Assembly: GCA_012064415.1 (NCBI GenBank)
Contig: SSNU01000160.1
Coordinates: 92,836 to 156,835 of the forward strand
DNA length: 64,000 bases
From: Gyrodactylus bullatarudis
Taxonomy: Eukaryota; Platyhelminthes; Monogenea; Gyrodactylidea; Gyrodactylidae
Direction of reading: 5' to 3'
A model generated the notes under the pieces. That model saw only the letters and a program-made list of their open reading frames with translations, had not been told where the DNA came from and searched no databases. Below are positions 23,901 through 34,778 of this stretch, piece by piece (position 1 is the stretch's first letter; every line of letters begins with the position of its first letter). A program made the position numbers and the translations under genes.

Positions 23901-26900
23901 CGCATGTAATGACCCAAACTCGTGTGAAGTTCGTGTATAACAGAAAATATTTCCCCTTCCATCAGATACATAAGGCCATCAGGGTATTTTTCAGATCGAC
24001 GATATACTCTTTCAACATCATCTACAATTCGGACATCACATTGTCGGGACAGTCTGTATAGGTTTTTGTTCTTCTTCTCAGGCAAATTTGATTCTTTAAC
24101 TCTTTTAACTAAATCAGCGTATTGTTCTTCTCCCCGGGGGGTTTCGAAACTCCCCGAGTTTCAAAATTCACGGTAACATATATATTGAAGAATCTGTACA
24201 AAAAAAAATAACTATAGTCCAAATTTATTTAGTAGAATGATCTAAATTTTCTAATGTCTTCCGCTGCATTTTTAATGTTTCCAATCAGCCTTTCAATGCC
24301 TTGCGTAATAGAGGGGAAATCGGGATATAAAATGAATCTCTGACCATCGAAGTTTACATCACAAAGAGGAGGGTAACAAAAGGGGGTTTGATTGATATCT
24401 ACCATTTCTGAATAATGGTTGGCCTCAAAAATGATAGTAGGCTTTTGATAGGCCCGAGGACCGGGTTGAGCGTTTTGAAGATGGTTCGCGTCATCCTCAC
24501 TCATAAGAGTCAGAAGTATATTTTCTGGATGTGCGGCAAAAGAGTTTGTTGAGAGGGATTCTTTTGCAATCTCCCTTATGTCGTGTAATTGGAAAGCTCT
24601 GATCTGGCGAATCGTGTTGAAATATACTCGTGGGGCATTAATAATACTTGTCTTGTGTTTCGCCTCAAACCAAGACGGAACATAAACTTACATCACGAAT
24701 TTTGCTAAAGATAATAGCCTTATCTCAGGCAAAGGCTTTGATATATATAGGCGTAAAATTCTGCTTGCCGTTATTGTCCAACGAGCCATGTAGATTGTCC
24801 CAATAGAATTGTTTTGAATATATCTAACAAGCACTGGGTTTCCTTCAGGACCTAATGATGAATTAATATAAATTTATTTTAATAAATTATAAAAGGATAT
24901 TTATAATTATAAATAAATTATAATTTATTCAATGCGGATGCACAAAATTATCATTATTATGATTAAAAATAAATAGAATATCTCGACTTTGAAGCACATG
25001 TATCCGATCATAAGAAAAATGATACGAAATTATTCACGAATAAATGGTAGGTCTAAAATCTTTAAAATTAATGCATCATATCAAAATTAAAAAAAAGAGC
25101 CCTGTTGATAGAATTAAAATAATAAATAAAATACTAACCTCGACTTATCAGCTGGGCTATCCCATACAGGTACTGCTGTTCATGGCCCAGTTTCAATACA
25201 GCTGCCTCGGGTAGAGGATATAACTCTCTTTCAATCCTCAATGGGATAATCTTTTGTTATCGCATTCAACTGTTGGTCGACATGTCCTCCATAATTTAAT
25301 AGACCTTGAACGCGTCCATCATAATCATTAACAACTTTTCACAAGACATTTTCAACTGTGTGAAGCAGACACACAACACGCTGAAGGTTTCTTTTTTATA
25401 CAGTTTCAAGTACTGTTACGCAACCAGTACCTGTACCCAAATTTGCAGCTGCCCATCACATGTAATGGCTTTGAGCGTTTCAACTGACTCAGTTTGCTGA
25501 AGAACATCCAAGATAACATTTGCAAAAGTCATACCAGTCTGATTTATTTCAATATTCAGAAATCAATCTCAGAAAATATAAATTTTTTTGAACTTTGAGA
25601 AACATCACAGAATGATCAAAAGTTGATTTCTGGGATCTTGAATCATCAAAATTTCATCGATTTTCAAGTAGTGAATATTTCAGTCTGATTTGGAACTTCT
25701 TTTGATGCCTGGCAAGTAGCTTAAAACTAAAATATTAGTCTTTTGAGACTTATCTTTGAATCTTTTCATCAATTTAAGTGTGGCGTCTATCTGAAGATTT
25801 CGGATTCTTTTAGGAGCCTCGGTTTCAAATGCTTCTTTGACCAATTTATCTTCATTCTTTAGCTTATATTCGCTAAGATATACAAAGCCATTAACGTTGT
25901 TCATTTCAGAATTCACAATATTGACTAGGCCTGTTGCAGCGGAAATCGATATTCCATTTCGCTTGCAAAACATGTAGGTTTGTGGCATACGAAATTTATT
26001 ATAGTTCCTATGCTGGTCATTTTCGGGTGAATCTTTATTGTAGGGGTGGTCAAAAATTTGATTTTGAATAGTGGCATTACTATGCTGCGTAGTGTTAGTG
26101 ATGTTTAAAGTATTTTGCCTTAAGGCGTTCATCATATCCGTATCCGGCGACTCTTCAAGTTCAGGGAAAGCCTCTTGAATCCTATGCCTATCGTTTTCTG
26201 CCTGGGCAATAGAAGCTTTGTAATCCTCAATTGTGATAATCATCTTTGAGAAATTCCTTAGTCACATGATGAAGGAATTTTTTCTAATTGCACGGGGAGC
26301 GTATAGTTGACAAGCAGGAACATTTAGCCACTGGAAATAGCTCATTCCACATTTTGAGAAGGAACTTTGAAGATCTAAGCTTACGACGTTGATTAAGAAG
26401 CTCCTTTAGACTTCTGACAATAGGCATGGAATCTTTGCCTTCTATCCCAGCTTCTTCGTAAAATTTTATAAGATCTTCAGCGACTTTGCACCTGTATTTT
26501 GATAAATCTCTGGTTGGATGCAGGCCAGAATAGAGTTTAAAGAGGTTATATACATCCAAATTTGTAAGAAGCTTCAAAGCAGAAAGAGGTTGAGGGTTTT
26601 CAAGCTCATTATTTATTTCTGCAATAGTATAACGGGGCATTTTTGACTGTCTGTAGGTTATAATTTTTTTTAAACATTCGAAAGTACTAAATTAATTAAA
26701 CCGATAATTAAAAAAATAAAGAATAAATTTTAATTCCTGAATTTTTCTCGTTCTTTTCATGTATATTTTTTAGGAATCAATTTTAGCGCTTGAAATTCAT
26801 AGATTTCATATCTCTATTCAATTTTCTATCAAGAATACTTTGACTCGAGAGATTTTAAAATTTCATCTAACTGTCACGATATGAAGAAAAAAAATTAGAA

Positions 26901-28842
26901 AATATAAATTTTTTTGACTTTTGAGAAACATCAGAGAATGATCAAAAGTTGATTTCTGGGATCTTGAATCATCAAAATTTCATCGATTTTCAAGTAGGGA
27001 AAATGATCAAAAAATCAAAACTCAGTTTTCACACGTTGATCGGGTGATTCTCAAAAACTGATTCAGCATATTTGAATTTCTTGTCTAATTGTGATCCTAA
27101 TAATCAACTCACTCACTTTGAAATGACCAAAATTTTTCAACACAAAGTTCAAAAAATGGGAATTTAGCACTACTCTGAGATTTGAAAAATCCCATAGTTT
27201 AAATTGATTTTTTAAATATTATTTTTCTTCATATCGTGACAGTGACCCTCGTGTTTTTGATTCCAAAAATTCAAATTCTATTTCTTGATGAAGGAATTGA
27301 AAAATTTGGTAAAAGTCATAAATTCCCATCTTCATGTTAACTAGCTTTAGATTTAACTCAAGAGAAAAATTAAGTTTTTAGCAAAAAAATTCTTAAAAAT
27401 TTCGAATATCCATGTCTCGCTTTTCTGCGCATTTTAATTGACGCCAAAGAATAAAAATTCTTTGATTCAGCATTAGAACTTATTTAATTTCGGAAATTTT
27501 ACTTATACGAAATAAAAATTCGATAGAAAATCAATTTTTTAAACGAAATGATCAAGAGAATCCTTATTACATGAAATATCATCTAGCTAGTGAAGATGAG
27601 AATTTACTTTTTTTACAAAAAACTCAATATATTTCTCAGGAAAGTCAGGAAAATATATATTTTTCGAATTCCTTCATAAAATGATCCATTAAGTAGTGGA
27701 AATAAAAAAAATTCTGGTCTGAAAAAATTCAATCTGACCAAAATTAGACCGTTTTTCAAATTTTGAAAATGCCCCAAGTTTCCACTTTTTCAACTTTTGA
27801 GCTCAAAATTTTTATGAATTTTAAAGATTTGAAGCAGTTAAAGGCAGATATTTGAGATCAGCATTAGAATATTTAATTTCGAATTTGGCAGCAGAAAATC
27901 ACAGAAATTCGTCATTATTGTGGGAAATCGAAAAATTTGAACTCATTGATTATCACGAAGGGGAATGATCCAAAATTTAAAAGCTTAACTTTTTCTTGAA
28001 AACAGTAGATTCCTCTCTACTTCCACGGCAGAATTCGAATTCTTCGTCTAATGCTGATCTCAAATATCTGCATTTAACTGCTTCAAATCTTTAAAATCCA
28101 TTTTAAAAAAAATATTGAGTTTTTTGTAAAAAAAGTAAATTCTCATCTTCATGTCAATAAGGTTTATCATTCTTTCAAACTTTGAACCTTCTTCTTAATG
28201 TTCATCCCATCGTCTGGGGTTAAGGAAAAATTTGATTACTTTTTAAAATTTTTCCATTTCTATAACTCTGAGTTCAAACAAGGTCTTATTTCATCAGATA
28301 CAATTTTTCGGACATAATAGAGCTGAAACTATTTAGTCTTAAAAATTTTTCACTTCAATGGTCTTTTTGCTATTATTCAAATTCCTATAATAAAAATATG
28401 AAAAACCAAACTGGAACCCTAAATTCATAAGATTAATTGGCCTGCAAGTAGTCGGACCATTTTTGCTGTTGAATTCCTTCGAATGAAACTTCGGTTCAAT
28501 ATTACAAAATTAAATTTGATTGGTTTATACTCTCTAAACTTACCAAAATTGAATTTCTTAAACCATTCCCCTACTAACAATAGCTAGAGTACAAGTTACA
28601 CTAATCAAACGACTGTTTTTATTTCAGGATTCAACAAGTAAGTCAATAATAATAAAAAACTACAAGATGAAAAGGAAAATAAGCTAAAAAATGAAATGCA
28701 AGGTTCAAACCTCTATTATGCAGAAACTGATAAAGTCGCACTTGAAGAAATCATTGAAATGACAAAGAGTCAAGGAAACCTCAACATTAAAAAAGATGAC
28801 GAGGAAAAAAAGCCAGTGGAAAATAAAAAAGTCTGTTACTAA
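20916..28842 (+). CDS. Candidate K/E-rich gene with transposons in its long intron
   Basis: Exon 1, 20916-20978, reads MSEEKIEKEETPEVIEQ to MDN and ends at GTGAGT in phase 0, after a TATA box. The last exons lie at 28628: a strong acceptor (TTTTTATTTCAG), a 10-nt exon GATTCAACAA, a 29-nt intron (GTAAGT to TACAAG) and 28667-28842, which reads NEKENKLKNEMQGSNLYY to KKPVENKKVCY and a stop; ATTAAA follows. The joined product would be about 82 residues, very acidic and lysine-rich, with no known domain. The composition of the two parts agrees, but the link over 7.6 kb and the 29-nt intron are inference. If right, the intron holds a Ginger element, a decayed transposon-like gene and fold-backs. Confidence 0.4.
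22345..22810. repeat. Diverged fold-back relatives with an internal direct repeat
   Basis: 22345-22440 resembles the fold-back arm. A block of about 65 bp (GAAAATTGTCTTGAAAGAAA to GTTTCCAACAGTTTAAGATG) occurs at about 22449-22515 and again at 22740-22805. Confidence 0.6.
23246..24178 (-). mobile_element. Ginger-type DNA transposon, internally deleted
   Basis: Inverted ends TGTTACTGTGAATTTCGAAA and the complement of TTTCAAAATTCACGGTAACA, flanked on both sides by TATA (23242-23245, 24179-24182), a 4-bp target duplication. Termini of the form TGTNR, 4-bp duplications and a Gypsy-like integrase are Ginger traits. The subterminal regions carry palindromic GTTTCGAAAC motifs on both sides. At 933 bp it lacks the C-terminal part of the transposase seen in the 60-kb copy. 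Confidence 0.82.
23279..24085 (-). CDS. Integrase-like transposase of the Ginger element, C-terminally truncated
   Basis: 268 residues from the first Met (the frame may begin a little earlier). Order: an HHCC zinc finger (HELHTSLGH, then CLSCNK, residues about 51-91), then the retroviral-type integrase core with catalytic QMDLIDY (Asp), LQSDNGREFKN (Asp) and GSVERANYEVE (Glu), 36 residues between the last two. The frame is intact up to a deletion junction after HSKLPEGF. The missing part is the Cys-rich tail present at 60 kb. It cuts and joins transposon DNA in the family; this copy is probably inactive. Confidence 0.8.
   Translation of the reverse strand: MPEKKNKNLYRLSRQCDVRIVDDVERVYRRSEKYPDGLMYLMEGEIFSVIHELHTSLGHYMRDALKAKINRKYFNITYDHIKIYLRLCLSCNKESKIAKKGIVSNPIISTGFNQRCQMDLIDYQSKPDRDYKFILNVQDHFTKRVSLRALKSKTANEVLRNLVEIFCRFGAPQILQSDNGREFKNQLIRETLLKLWPDMQFAYSKPRKSQSQGSVERANYEVEKILRNVTEDQNSSAWASLLPFVENIKNSVNHSKLPEGFRNSRKIS
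24229..26640 (-). pseudogene. Decayed copy of a repeat-associated invertebrate gene (transposase-like)
   Basis: Minus-strand reading order: 26640-26284 (MPRYTIAEINNELENPQP; later LLNQRRKLRSSKFLLKMWNE), 26243-25680, about 25550-25140 (ETLKAITCDG, YLYGIAQLIS), 24860-24690 (YMARWTITASRILRLY, then a TGA), and VYVPSWFEAKH to AAHPENILL, ending with the frame 24504-24229. I recognise the block order (CDG, ARW.T.A.RILRLY, VY.P.WF, HPENILL) from uncharacterised multi-copy proteins in many invertebrates, thought to be transposon-derived, but cannot name the superfamily. It has stops and frameshifts and is interrupted by a fold-back fragment (25560-25680) and an AT-rich stretch (24880-25135). Confidence 0.6.
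26895..27350. repeat. Fold-back family member, left arm shortened
   Basis: Follows the middle and right arm of the 787-bp element at roughly 80% identity and ends in CCCATCTTCATGTTAACTAG. The inner portion also recurs at 25560-25680. Confidence 0.7.
27582..28163. repeat. Fold-back element, second subfamily
   Basis: Inverted ends GAAGATGAGAATTTACTTTT at the left and AAAAGTAAATTCTCATCTTC at the right, about 570 bp, non-coding, tip sequence like that of the 787-bp family. Confidence 0.7.
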
Positions 28843-29208
28843 ACAAAAGCTAACAGTTTTCATTTAACAATTAAATATTATTATTCTTGATAATAATAGA
28901 CGATTATAATTGAACGAACTAGAGAATTTCCATATTTTAAATCATACTTTTTATTGAATTATAGAAGAAATGTTGTCTTCTGTGAGGTATCCACGATATA
29001 CAAGAAATTGAGTACAATTCCAATTCATTGAAATAAAAACGCTTTCTTATCTATCAAAATTGGAGAACTACTTTTCATCTATCTAAAGGTTTATCTATTC
29101 TCATGTAAAGGTATATTCAGGACTGAAATATTCAAGTTAGAAAAAGTAGAAAATCATATTGGATCCGTATCTGGTGTCAGATCTTATAATTTATTACAGA
29201 AAATAAAC

Positions 29209-29652
29209 CTAATTGACATAAAGATGAGAATTTACTATTTTTACAAAAAACTCGATATTATTTCCGGATTCACAGAAAAAAATAATTTTTATGAATTCTA
29301 AAATGGAATGAGCTAATAAGATGTGGATACTCGAAAAAAATCCGAAAAAAAAATCAATCCGACCAAAATTAGCACGTTTTTTTGAATTCCAAAAATGCAC
29401 CAAATTTCCACTTCTTCGATTTCGATGATTCGAAGCAGTTAAGTGATGATATTTCGGATCAACATTAGACAAAGAATTCGAATTTGGCCATAGAGGTAGC
29501 GAAAACCTTACTGTTTCAGAGAAAAAGTTAAACTTTCAGATTTTGGATAATTTGCCTTCGTGATAATCGACAAATTCAAATGGTTCGATTTCCGGAAAAA
29601 ATGTTTTTTTTTGTAAAAATAGTAAATTCTTATCTTCATGTCAATTAACTTT
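29209..29652. repeat. Fold-back element, second subfamily, another copy
   Basis: Starts TTGACATAAAGATGAGAATT and ends AATTCTTATCTTCATGTCAA; same internal blocks as 27582-28163 with deletions. Confidence 0.7.
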
Positions 29653-30554
29653 GCTTCGTTTACCACCCGTTCGATAGGAAATCTATCAATCTCCTGGAAT
29701 ACGCAAAAATCTTGACTCTATCATTCGATAAACTCGTGCTATACTAATTCAAAGAGAGTTGATTTTAAAAAAACAATTTTTGTTTAAAACGTTTTTAAAT
29801 ATCTACTTCCTAGGGTCATAGGTAAAAAGTGAGATAACTTTTATCGAGTAATCATACCTCTGGAATTCAGAGATGCAATCGCATGAACTCAATTTCTAAA
29901 GCTACAAAGATAGCCTGTTTATGGATCAAAAAATGATCCAAAAAAAATAATTGCGTTAAAACAACTATAGATTTGTAATAAGAATATTCACAAACCATTG
30001 AATAGACAAAAGATTGAATGCGAATCATGAAAAAAAATTCTCTGGGACTTTAAGGGTTAATTGTTCACTGACTGTACTCATCATCTCAATCTTCTCTGCA
30101 TTTTCAGTTGATTTATCAACATGTATTTCGTTCAACAAATTGCTAATTTCTTCCTGTGTAAATCGATTTAGGCCTACGATACCCAATATTGATGCCAACT
30201 CTATTTGCTTGCAAAGCTTGATTTAATGTAATGATATTCTGCCTTGCATAAACCTTACAATAAATCGTATAAGTTTTTATAAGAGGAAAGTTAAATCTAG
30301 GCAAAATTAGGCTTTTTTGAAGTCAACATCTGATCAACATAAATATAAGCTTTGTTTTTTTCTATTCGGCCTCTCATAGAATTTAATTTATTTCTATCAC
30401 GAATACATGTACTTTCTATTGAAAAATATAATACTGTATAAAATAATACTTCCAATTGATTCAGGAACAAAATTACACGGAAAGAATAGAATTGATTAGA
30501 AAATATTTCTGTGACTACTAATAAAATTCTTGAGAGTTTCTGTTTCAAATTTAG
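29653..30554. other. Upstream region of the secreted-protein gene
   Basis: No coding motif recognised on either strand; AT-rich. The open frame 30297-30548 (minus) shows no domain and no splice logic. Confidence 0.4.
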
Positions 30555-30561
30555 TATAAAA
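30555..30561 (+). promoter_or_regulatory. TATA box (TATAAAA)
   Basis: TATAAAA, 46 bp before the secreted-protein ATG at 30607. Confidence 0.6.
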
Positions 30562-30606
30562 GAGTGAACAAACTAAATGATTTTAACAAATTTCGAATAT
30601 TTCATC

Positions 30607-31084
30607 ATGAACATAAAATCTGCTACTTGTTTCTTTTGCTTGTGAGTGTTTGGTGAATGTTTCTTTCATTCGAAGCTAATCTTCCTAATTATTCATCAAT
30701 AGATATTTCATAGCATGTTCTGCAGCTATGACATTCAAAGAAGCATTCGGATGTTTTACTGGACAAGTAGTATTACGCGAAGGTCAATTAGAAAAACTTT
30801 TCGAACATGAAATGGATAACAAAGATTCAAAAACAGGTTTTCATATGGTAGCTAACCTATGCCGTTTATTTACTCTCCATAGTACGGGTAGGGAAGTTGG
30901 GAACTGTGAGCTAGGACTTAAACAAGTTGATCGAGCAATGCAAAATTTGTCAAGCCACAGAAAATTATTAGAACTTATAAATGCTATAGATACTGAATTT
31001 GAAACTTCTGTAAAAGTAGATGATGGATCAGATCTCCAAAACCTCATGACTAAAGCTGAGGCAGCAGCAAAATCTCACAATTGA
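30607..31084 (+). CDS. Candidate secreted protein of about 138 residues, unrecognised
   Basis: A 118-codon open frame starts with ATG at 30728, but it extends upstream to an acceptor (ATCAATAG, 30702). Splicing over a 61-nt intron (30642-30702, GTGAGT donor) to an exon with ATG 30607 gives the N-terminus MNIKSATCFFCLYFIACSAA, a classic signal peptide, followed by MTFKEAFGCFTG. The mature part is helical (QLEKLFEHEMDNK; VDRAMQNLSSHRKLLELI) with three Cys (FGCFTG, NLCRLF, GNCELG) and an Ala/Lys-rich end. G+C is well above the flanks and it has no repeat partner in the window. No family was recognised. The signal peptide produced by the splice strongly supports the model. Confidence 0.65.
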
Positions 31085-32316
31085 GTTATCAACCAAGCAT
31101 GATTCTAAATATTGAAATAAGTTTACGAGGATAAAGTACTTGGATTTGCTTCATCGAATTTTAGTTTGTAGAGAAATAGCCTAGATTCAATCTTTCCTTC
31201 AATCTTAAGATCGTATTTCACGAATTTAATTCTCTCAATCTTCGAAATTCTCTGGATAGGATAGAATGATTTCGAACTTGGCTATTTTCCAAATTTGCAC
31301 CAATATCTTGAAGTAGAATTGATCGACTATTCCAAATTAAGAGAATGAAATCATTTAGATCAAGAAAAATGTTAATCTCAAGATTATTATTATGAACATG
31401 AGTAACATAAAATAACACAATGTTTTTTTAGACATTATAACCGGCTAGCTAAGTGTGATCACTGGTAATTACTTTATCCATATGAGCTCCAACATATGAA
31501 CTAGGTGAGAGAAGGAAATTTCAGCCATGAATAGTTCGATATTTTATTCATAAGACTCTCCCAGTTTCTAGATTTCCTAACTTGCTAGGGATTCTTGAAA
31601 GCAAGCAAAAATCTAGAAATTCTTAAGACTTCTTCGAATTTCTAGATTCTGATACTCACAGATTAATTAGCAAAGAATTTAGCAAGAATTAAATCTCAAG
31701 ATTTTGTCTATTACCAGATGCTATTATTTTACGAGCTTTTTGAGAAAGAACGGTGCTCTGCTCCAGATATTGTAGCGATCACAGTATAGTGTCGCCCAGT
31801 AGTAATTTAACATTACGATATTGAAAGTAATCACAGTATAGTGGTTACAGTGATTAAATAAATAAATTTTATAAGCATGAATAAAATAGGCTATCACAAT
31901 ATAGTGATGCAGTCAAATATGAAATCAGTGAGTCACAAACTAGTAATAAATAATATCAAAGCAAAATAAAAATCACAGTATAGTGAAGTAGAAAGTTATA
32001 ATTGATATTAAAGTCGAATTGGAGGGAAAACAAGAACAGCAAAAACAAAGTGTACAAAAGAATGTAAAATAAAGAATTGTTATAACAAGCCGCGGCGCAG
32101 CCTTTTTTTCTCTTGATTCGAATACAAAATTAATTATAGAAAATTTAAATATTGATTCTGTTTTACCCCCAATGCCAATGAGGAATCGCAGGACAGTAGG
32201 TTTAACAGTTCCATCCCTGACGGCAACGCTCTCGCTACTTGGTGTCAACTATTGCTTGATCCCAAGATCCAACAAGCCCTTAACACGCCGGGTATGCAAA
32301 CGTTGCTGAATTTAAA
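31085..32316. other. Mostly non-coding, with repeat motifs
   Basis: 31448-31484 (AAGTGTGATCACTGGTAATT and on) recurs at 56497-56533 in the same orientation, so it is a dispersed repeat. About 32160-32316 reads NALATWCQLLLDP and TPGMQTLLNLK to a stop and has higher G+C; it may be an exon of something unrecognised. Confidence 0.4.
31784..31985. repeat. Four spaced copies of TCACARTATAGTG
   Basis: Copies at about 31785, 31830, 31894 and 31970 (ATCACAGTATAGTG, twice followed by a G/A-rich base; third copy has AATATAGTG). Spacing 45-76 bp. The outer ATCAC...GTGAT bases are palindromic, as in a dimeric protein-binding site. Confidence 0.6.
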
Positions 32317-32409
32317 ATGAGAGCTATTTCCTTTACAATATTAATCCTGCTCATTTTCAATGAAAATACCCCCATTGTTCTTGAGAATACTTCGAATATC
32401 ACCTACTGA
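32317..32409 (+). CDS. Short ORF with signal-peptide-like start
   Basis: MRAISFTILILLIFNENTPI and ten further residues to TGA. Hydrophobic N-terminus, then Asn/Thr. Without splice or promoter evidence it may be chance. Confidence 0.2.
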   Translation: MRAISFTILILLIFNENTPIVLENTSNITY

Positions 32410-32755
32410 TTGATTTTATATTTACACTAAAATTGTATATAAGTTTGACTCTCACATAAAAAAATTTTCGACCCTCTACTCATGACTATGTCCATGAATT
32501 TCAAAATTATTTTCCCATATTCGGCCAACTTTGAGGATCGATTTCTCGCTTATTTTAAATAGAAATTTCCTGAAATCTTGAAAACATTGTCTGCTAATTC
32601 TCTACCACCTCCATTCAATTCTGAGCAAGTTAGTTGTTTTCAGGTTAAAATCATCGAATTTTATATACCATGCTGATTATTTTCAATGCAAAATATTAAC
32701 TTTGTACCTCTATTATTTAATTGAGCTATTTAATGAGGGATTCATTAAGAGGAGA

Positions 32756-32885
32756 ATATGTAGTTATAAAGCTTTTATTTCACCGGCTTGATATTTATAC
32801 AGAAAATTAGTGCATTTTTGGAATCCTCTGATTGGTTGATCAGGTTCAACTTTTGAGTTGGTGTTGGCAGGGTGAGGTAAGGACT
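32756..32885 (+). pseudogene. Non-LTR endonuclease fragment
   Basis: Plus-strand codons LDIYTE...AFLESSDW...RFNF align with the minus-strand endonuclease piece at 57700-58020 (LDIYTFIESSSSYRIG). Broken by stops. Abuts the end of the Penelope tail. Confidence 0.5.
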
Positions 32886-32889
32886 GCAA

Positions 32890-33130
32890 TTATCGTTTTG
32901 TAAGGAAAGAATCTATTTGTAACGGCCCACTGCATCTTTTCCTTTTCGTTCCCTTTTTGCTAATTGCAGGCTTCTCATTGATTGGCTTAAAACTGATAAT
33001 TACTGGTTGAGAAATAATTTGATTATCAACTATTGTTGACTTTTCTGAGTGTGCATTTTCATCAACTGTAACTGTTTCTGGGGATGACATCTGAAGTTGA
33101 TTACCTAGAGACGTAGTTTCAACTACTTGC
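32890..33130 (-). pseudogene. Penelope-like element C-terminal tail
   Basis: Minus-strand frame with IVDNQIISQP, then KGTKRKRCSGPLQIDSFL and a stop at 32890. It matches the tail of the 51-kb Penelope protein, including the basic cluster and the closing ID.FL motif. Upstream it is cut off by the piggyBac element whose end is TTAA at 33139. Confidence 0.7.
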
Positions 33131-33138
33131 TCTATTAT

Positions 33139-34383
33139 TTAACCTCAGAACTGGAATTTTAAAAACTAACGTTAAAAGTATCTGGGGGCTGATTCGACCC
33201 CCATCAAAAAGATCGTAAAACAAAACATTATAATTTATTCATATATAACAGGTTGTACACAAAATATAACTGTGCTCGTTGCAGACATTTTTCTCGCAAA
33301 TCTGACAAGTCTGTTGAATTTTTTTTTCAGACTTTCTCGGACAAGAATGACACCTTGCCCTCTTCCCAAACCTAGCTCCTTTAGATTCCTCTTTACTGGG
33401 AGCAGGTTTCTTTCTATAATTTATCAGAGATTTGGCTAGATTGTGGATATAATCTCGTCTATCCATAACTTGAGTTGAATATCTCGAGGTTTTTATACGG
33501 TACAAAACAAAACTATTATAAGCAGCAATGTCTATTGCATTCCAAAATATCGCCATTGGCCATCTTCTTGTGCCTCTTTTACATGAATAGAATTTCTTTC
33601 ACTACTCTTTCTCCTTGGTTCTTATCAGTTTTATTGTTTTCTTTTCCTGCATAGATTTGAGCATTCAGTAAATAATAAGTATTTGAATCACAAGCTGCCC
33701 AGATTTTTATTCCGTATTTTCCAGGCCTGGAAGGAATGTATACTTTCATTGGACATCTTCCTCTGAAAGAGACCAGCTGTTCGTCAATTGTTATATTCTC
33801 CGTTGGTACATAATGAGTTTGACTATTCAAAAAAAAGTTTTCAAAAAATATTCTAATTCGAGCCAACCTGTCTCTAGATTGAGATTTGTTTCTCATTTCC
33901 TTGTCATCAAATAGAATGCACCTTCTGATGATAGTGAATCTAGACATAGACATTGAATTCCGTACGATATCGTTACCAAATTCTTCTGACCAAAGCATAT
34001 CAATGTCCATTCCTCTTTGCTTTGTAAGTCCAAATAAGATGCAAATAACGATCCAACGCTTCAATTCTAGTAAATCGATCCTGGAAAGCTTCTTATCAAT
34101 ATTATCCATAAACTTATTTGTCCATTTTACTATATCTTGCAACATGCTGTCAGTAACAAGTGAAGAAAAAAAACCAGTTGGATCAAAATAACTGTCACAG
34201 GAACGTTTCGGACCAAATTTAAATCTAAAATGTGCTAAAGATGGATTTTGCACTCATTTTACCCCTGAAAACAGTGAATTTTCACATTTTCACAAAAACT
34301 CACTTTTTTTCTTATCTAAATGTATAGAAATCACTTGCTGCATTCTGATTGGTCGAGATAAATAATACTTAATAGGGGGTAAA
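33139..34383 (-). mobile_element. piggyBac-type transposon with internal deletion
   Basis: Transposase frame 34253-33579 begins MQNPSLAHFRFKFG and includes the piggyBac core blocks TIDEQLVSFRGRCPMK and SRPGKYGIKIWAACDS (DDE_Tnp_1_7). The second and third catalytic Asp region is missing: the frame jumps at 33578-33556 to MAIFWNAIDIAAYNSF and a C-terminal Cys-rich zinc finger (CHSC, CQIC, CNEH, CTTC). Right end carries a GGGGGTC...GCCCCC hairpin and GAGGTTAA at 33139-33146 on the minus strand; left end is CCCCCTATTAAG beside TTTA, a mutated TTAA. Not active. Confidence 0.82.
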
Positions 34384-34778
34384 TATTCGTGTTTCAAGAA
34401 AAATAAGATGTTCCAATAGAAATATTTTTACTGTAACAAAAATTAAAAGATTGTTAGGAAATTTTCATTAATAGAAGTTTTTCGAACACAATTTTAATTT
34501 AGTAGAAGTACAGCTCTTCTCGATGAATTTGGGAATTCATGATTTTTACAAAAAATCTCCTTTTTTTATCAAGAAATCAGAATTTCTGTCAGATTTTTCG
34601 GTAAATGATTCAAAATGTACTGATTAAAAGAATTGAATTCTTGAGGCATTTTAAATTTCACCATTTTTTTAAATGAGAGTTAGCAATTTTTGATACATGG
34701 AAAAAGCATAAATTCATAATAGGAAGTTATTTTAAAAAAGACTAATTCTCCACCAAAATATATTATTTATTTATTCAT
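34384..34778. other. 3' flank of the three-module gene
   Basis: AATAAA (minus strand) near 34765. 34384-34460 is shared, inverted, with 54250-54306. About 34530-34600 resembles a fold-back arm. No gene. Confidence 0.45.

Noticed and set aside
23279..24085. Retrovirus or Gypsy integrase
   Set aside because: No reverse transcriptase, protease or LTRs; short inverted ends with a 4-bp duplication fit a Ginger DNA transposon.
31784..31985. CRISPR-like array
   Set aside because: The repeat is only 14 bp, spacing is irregular and the genome is eukaryotic.
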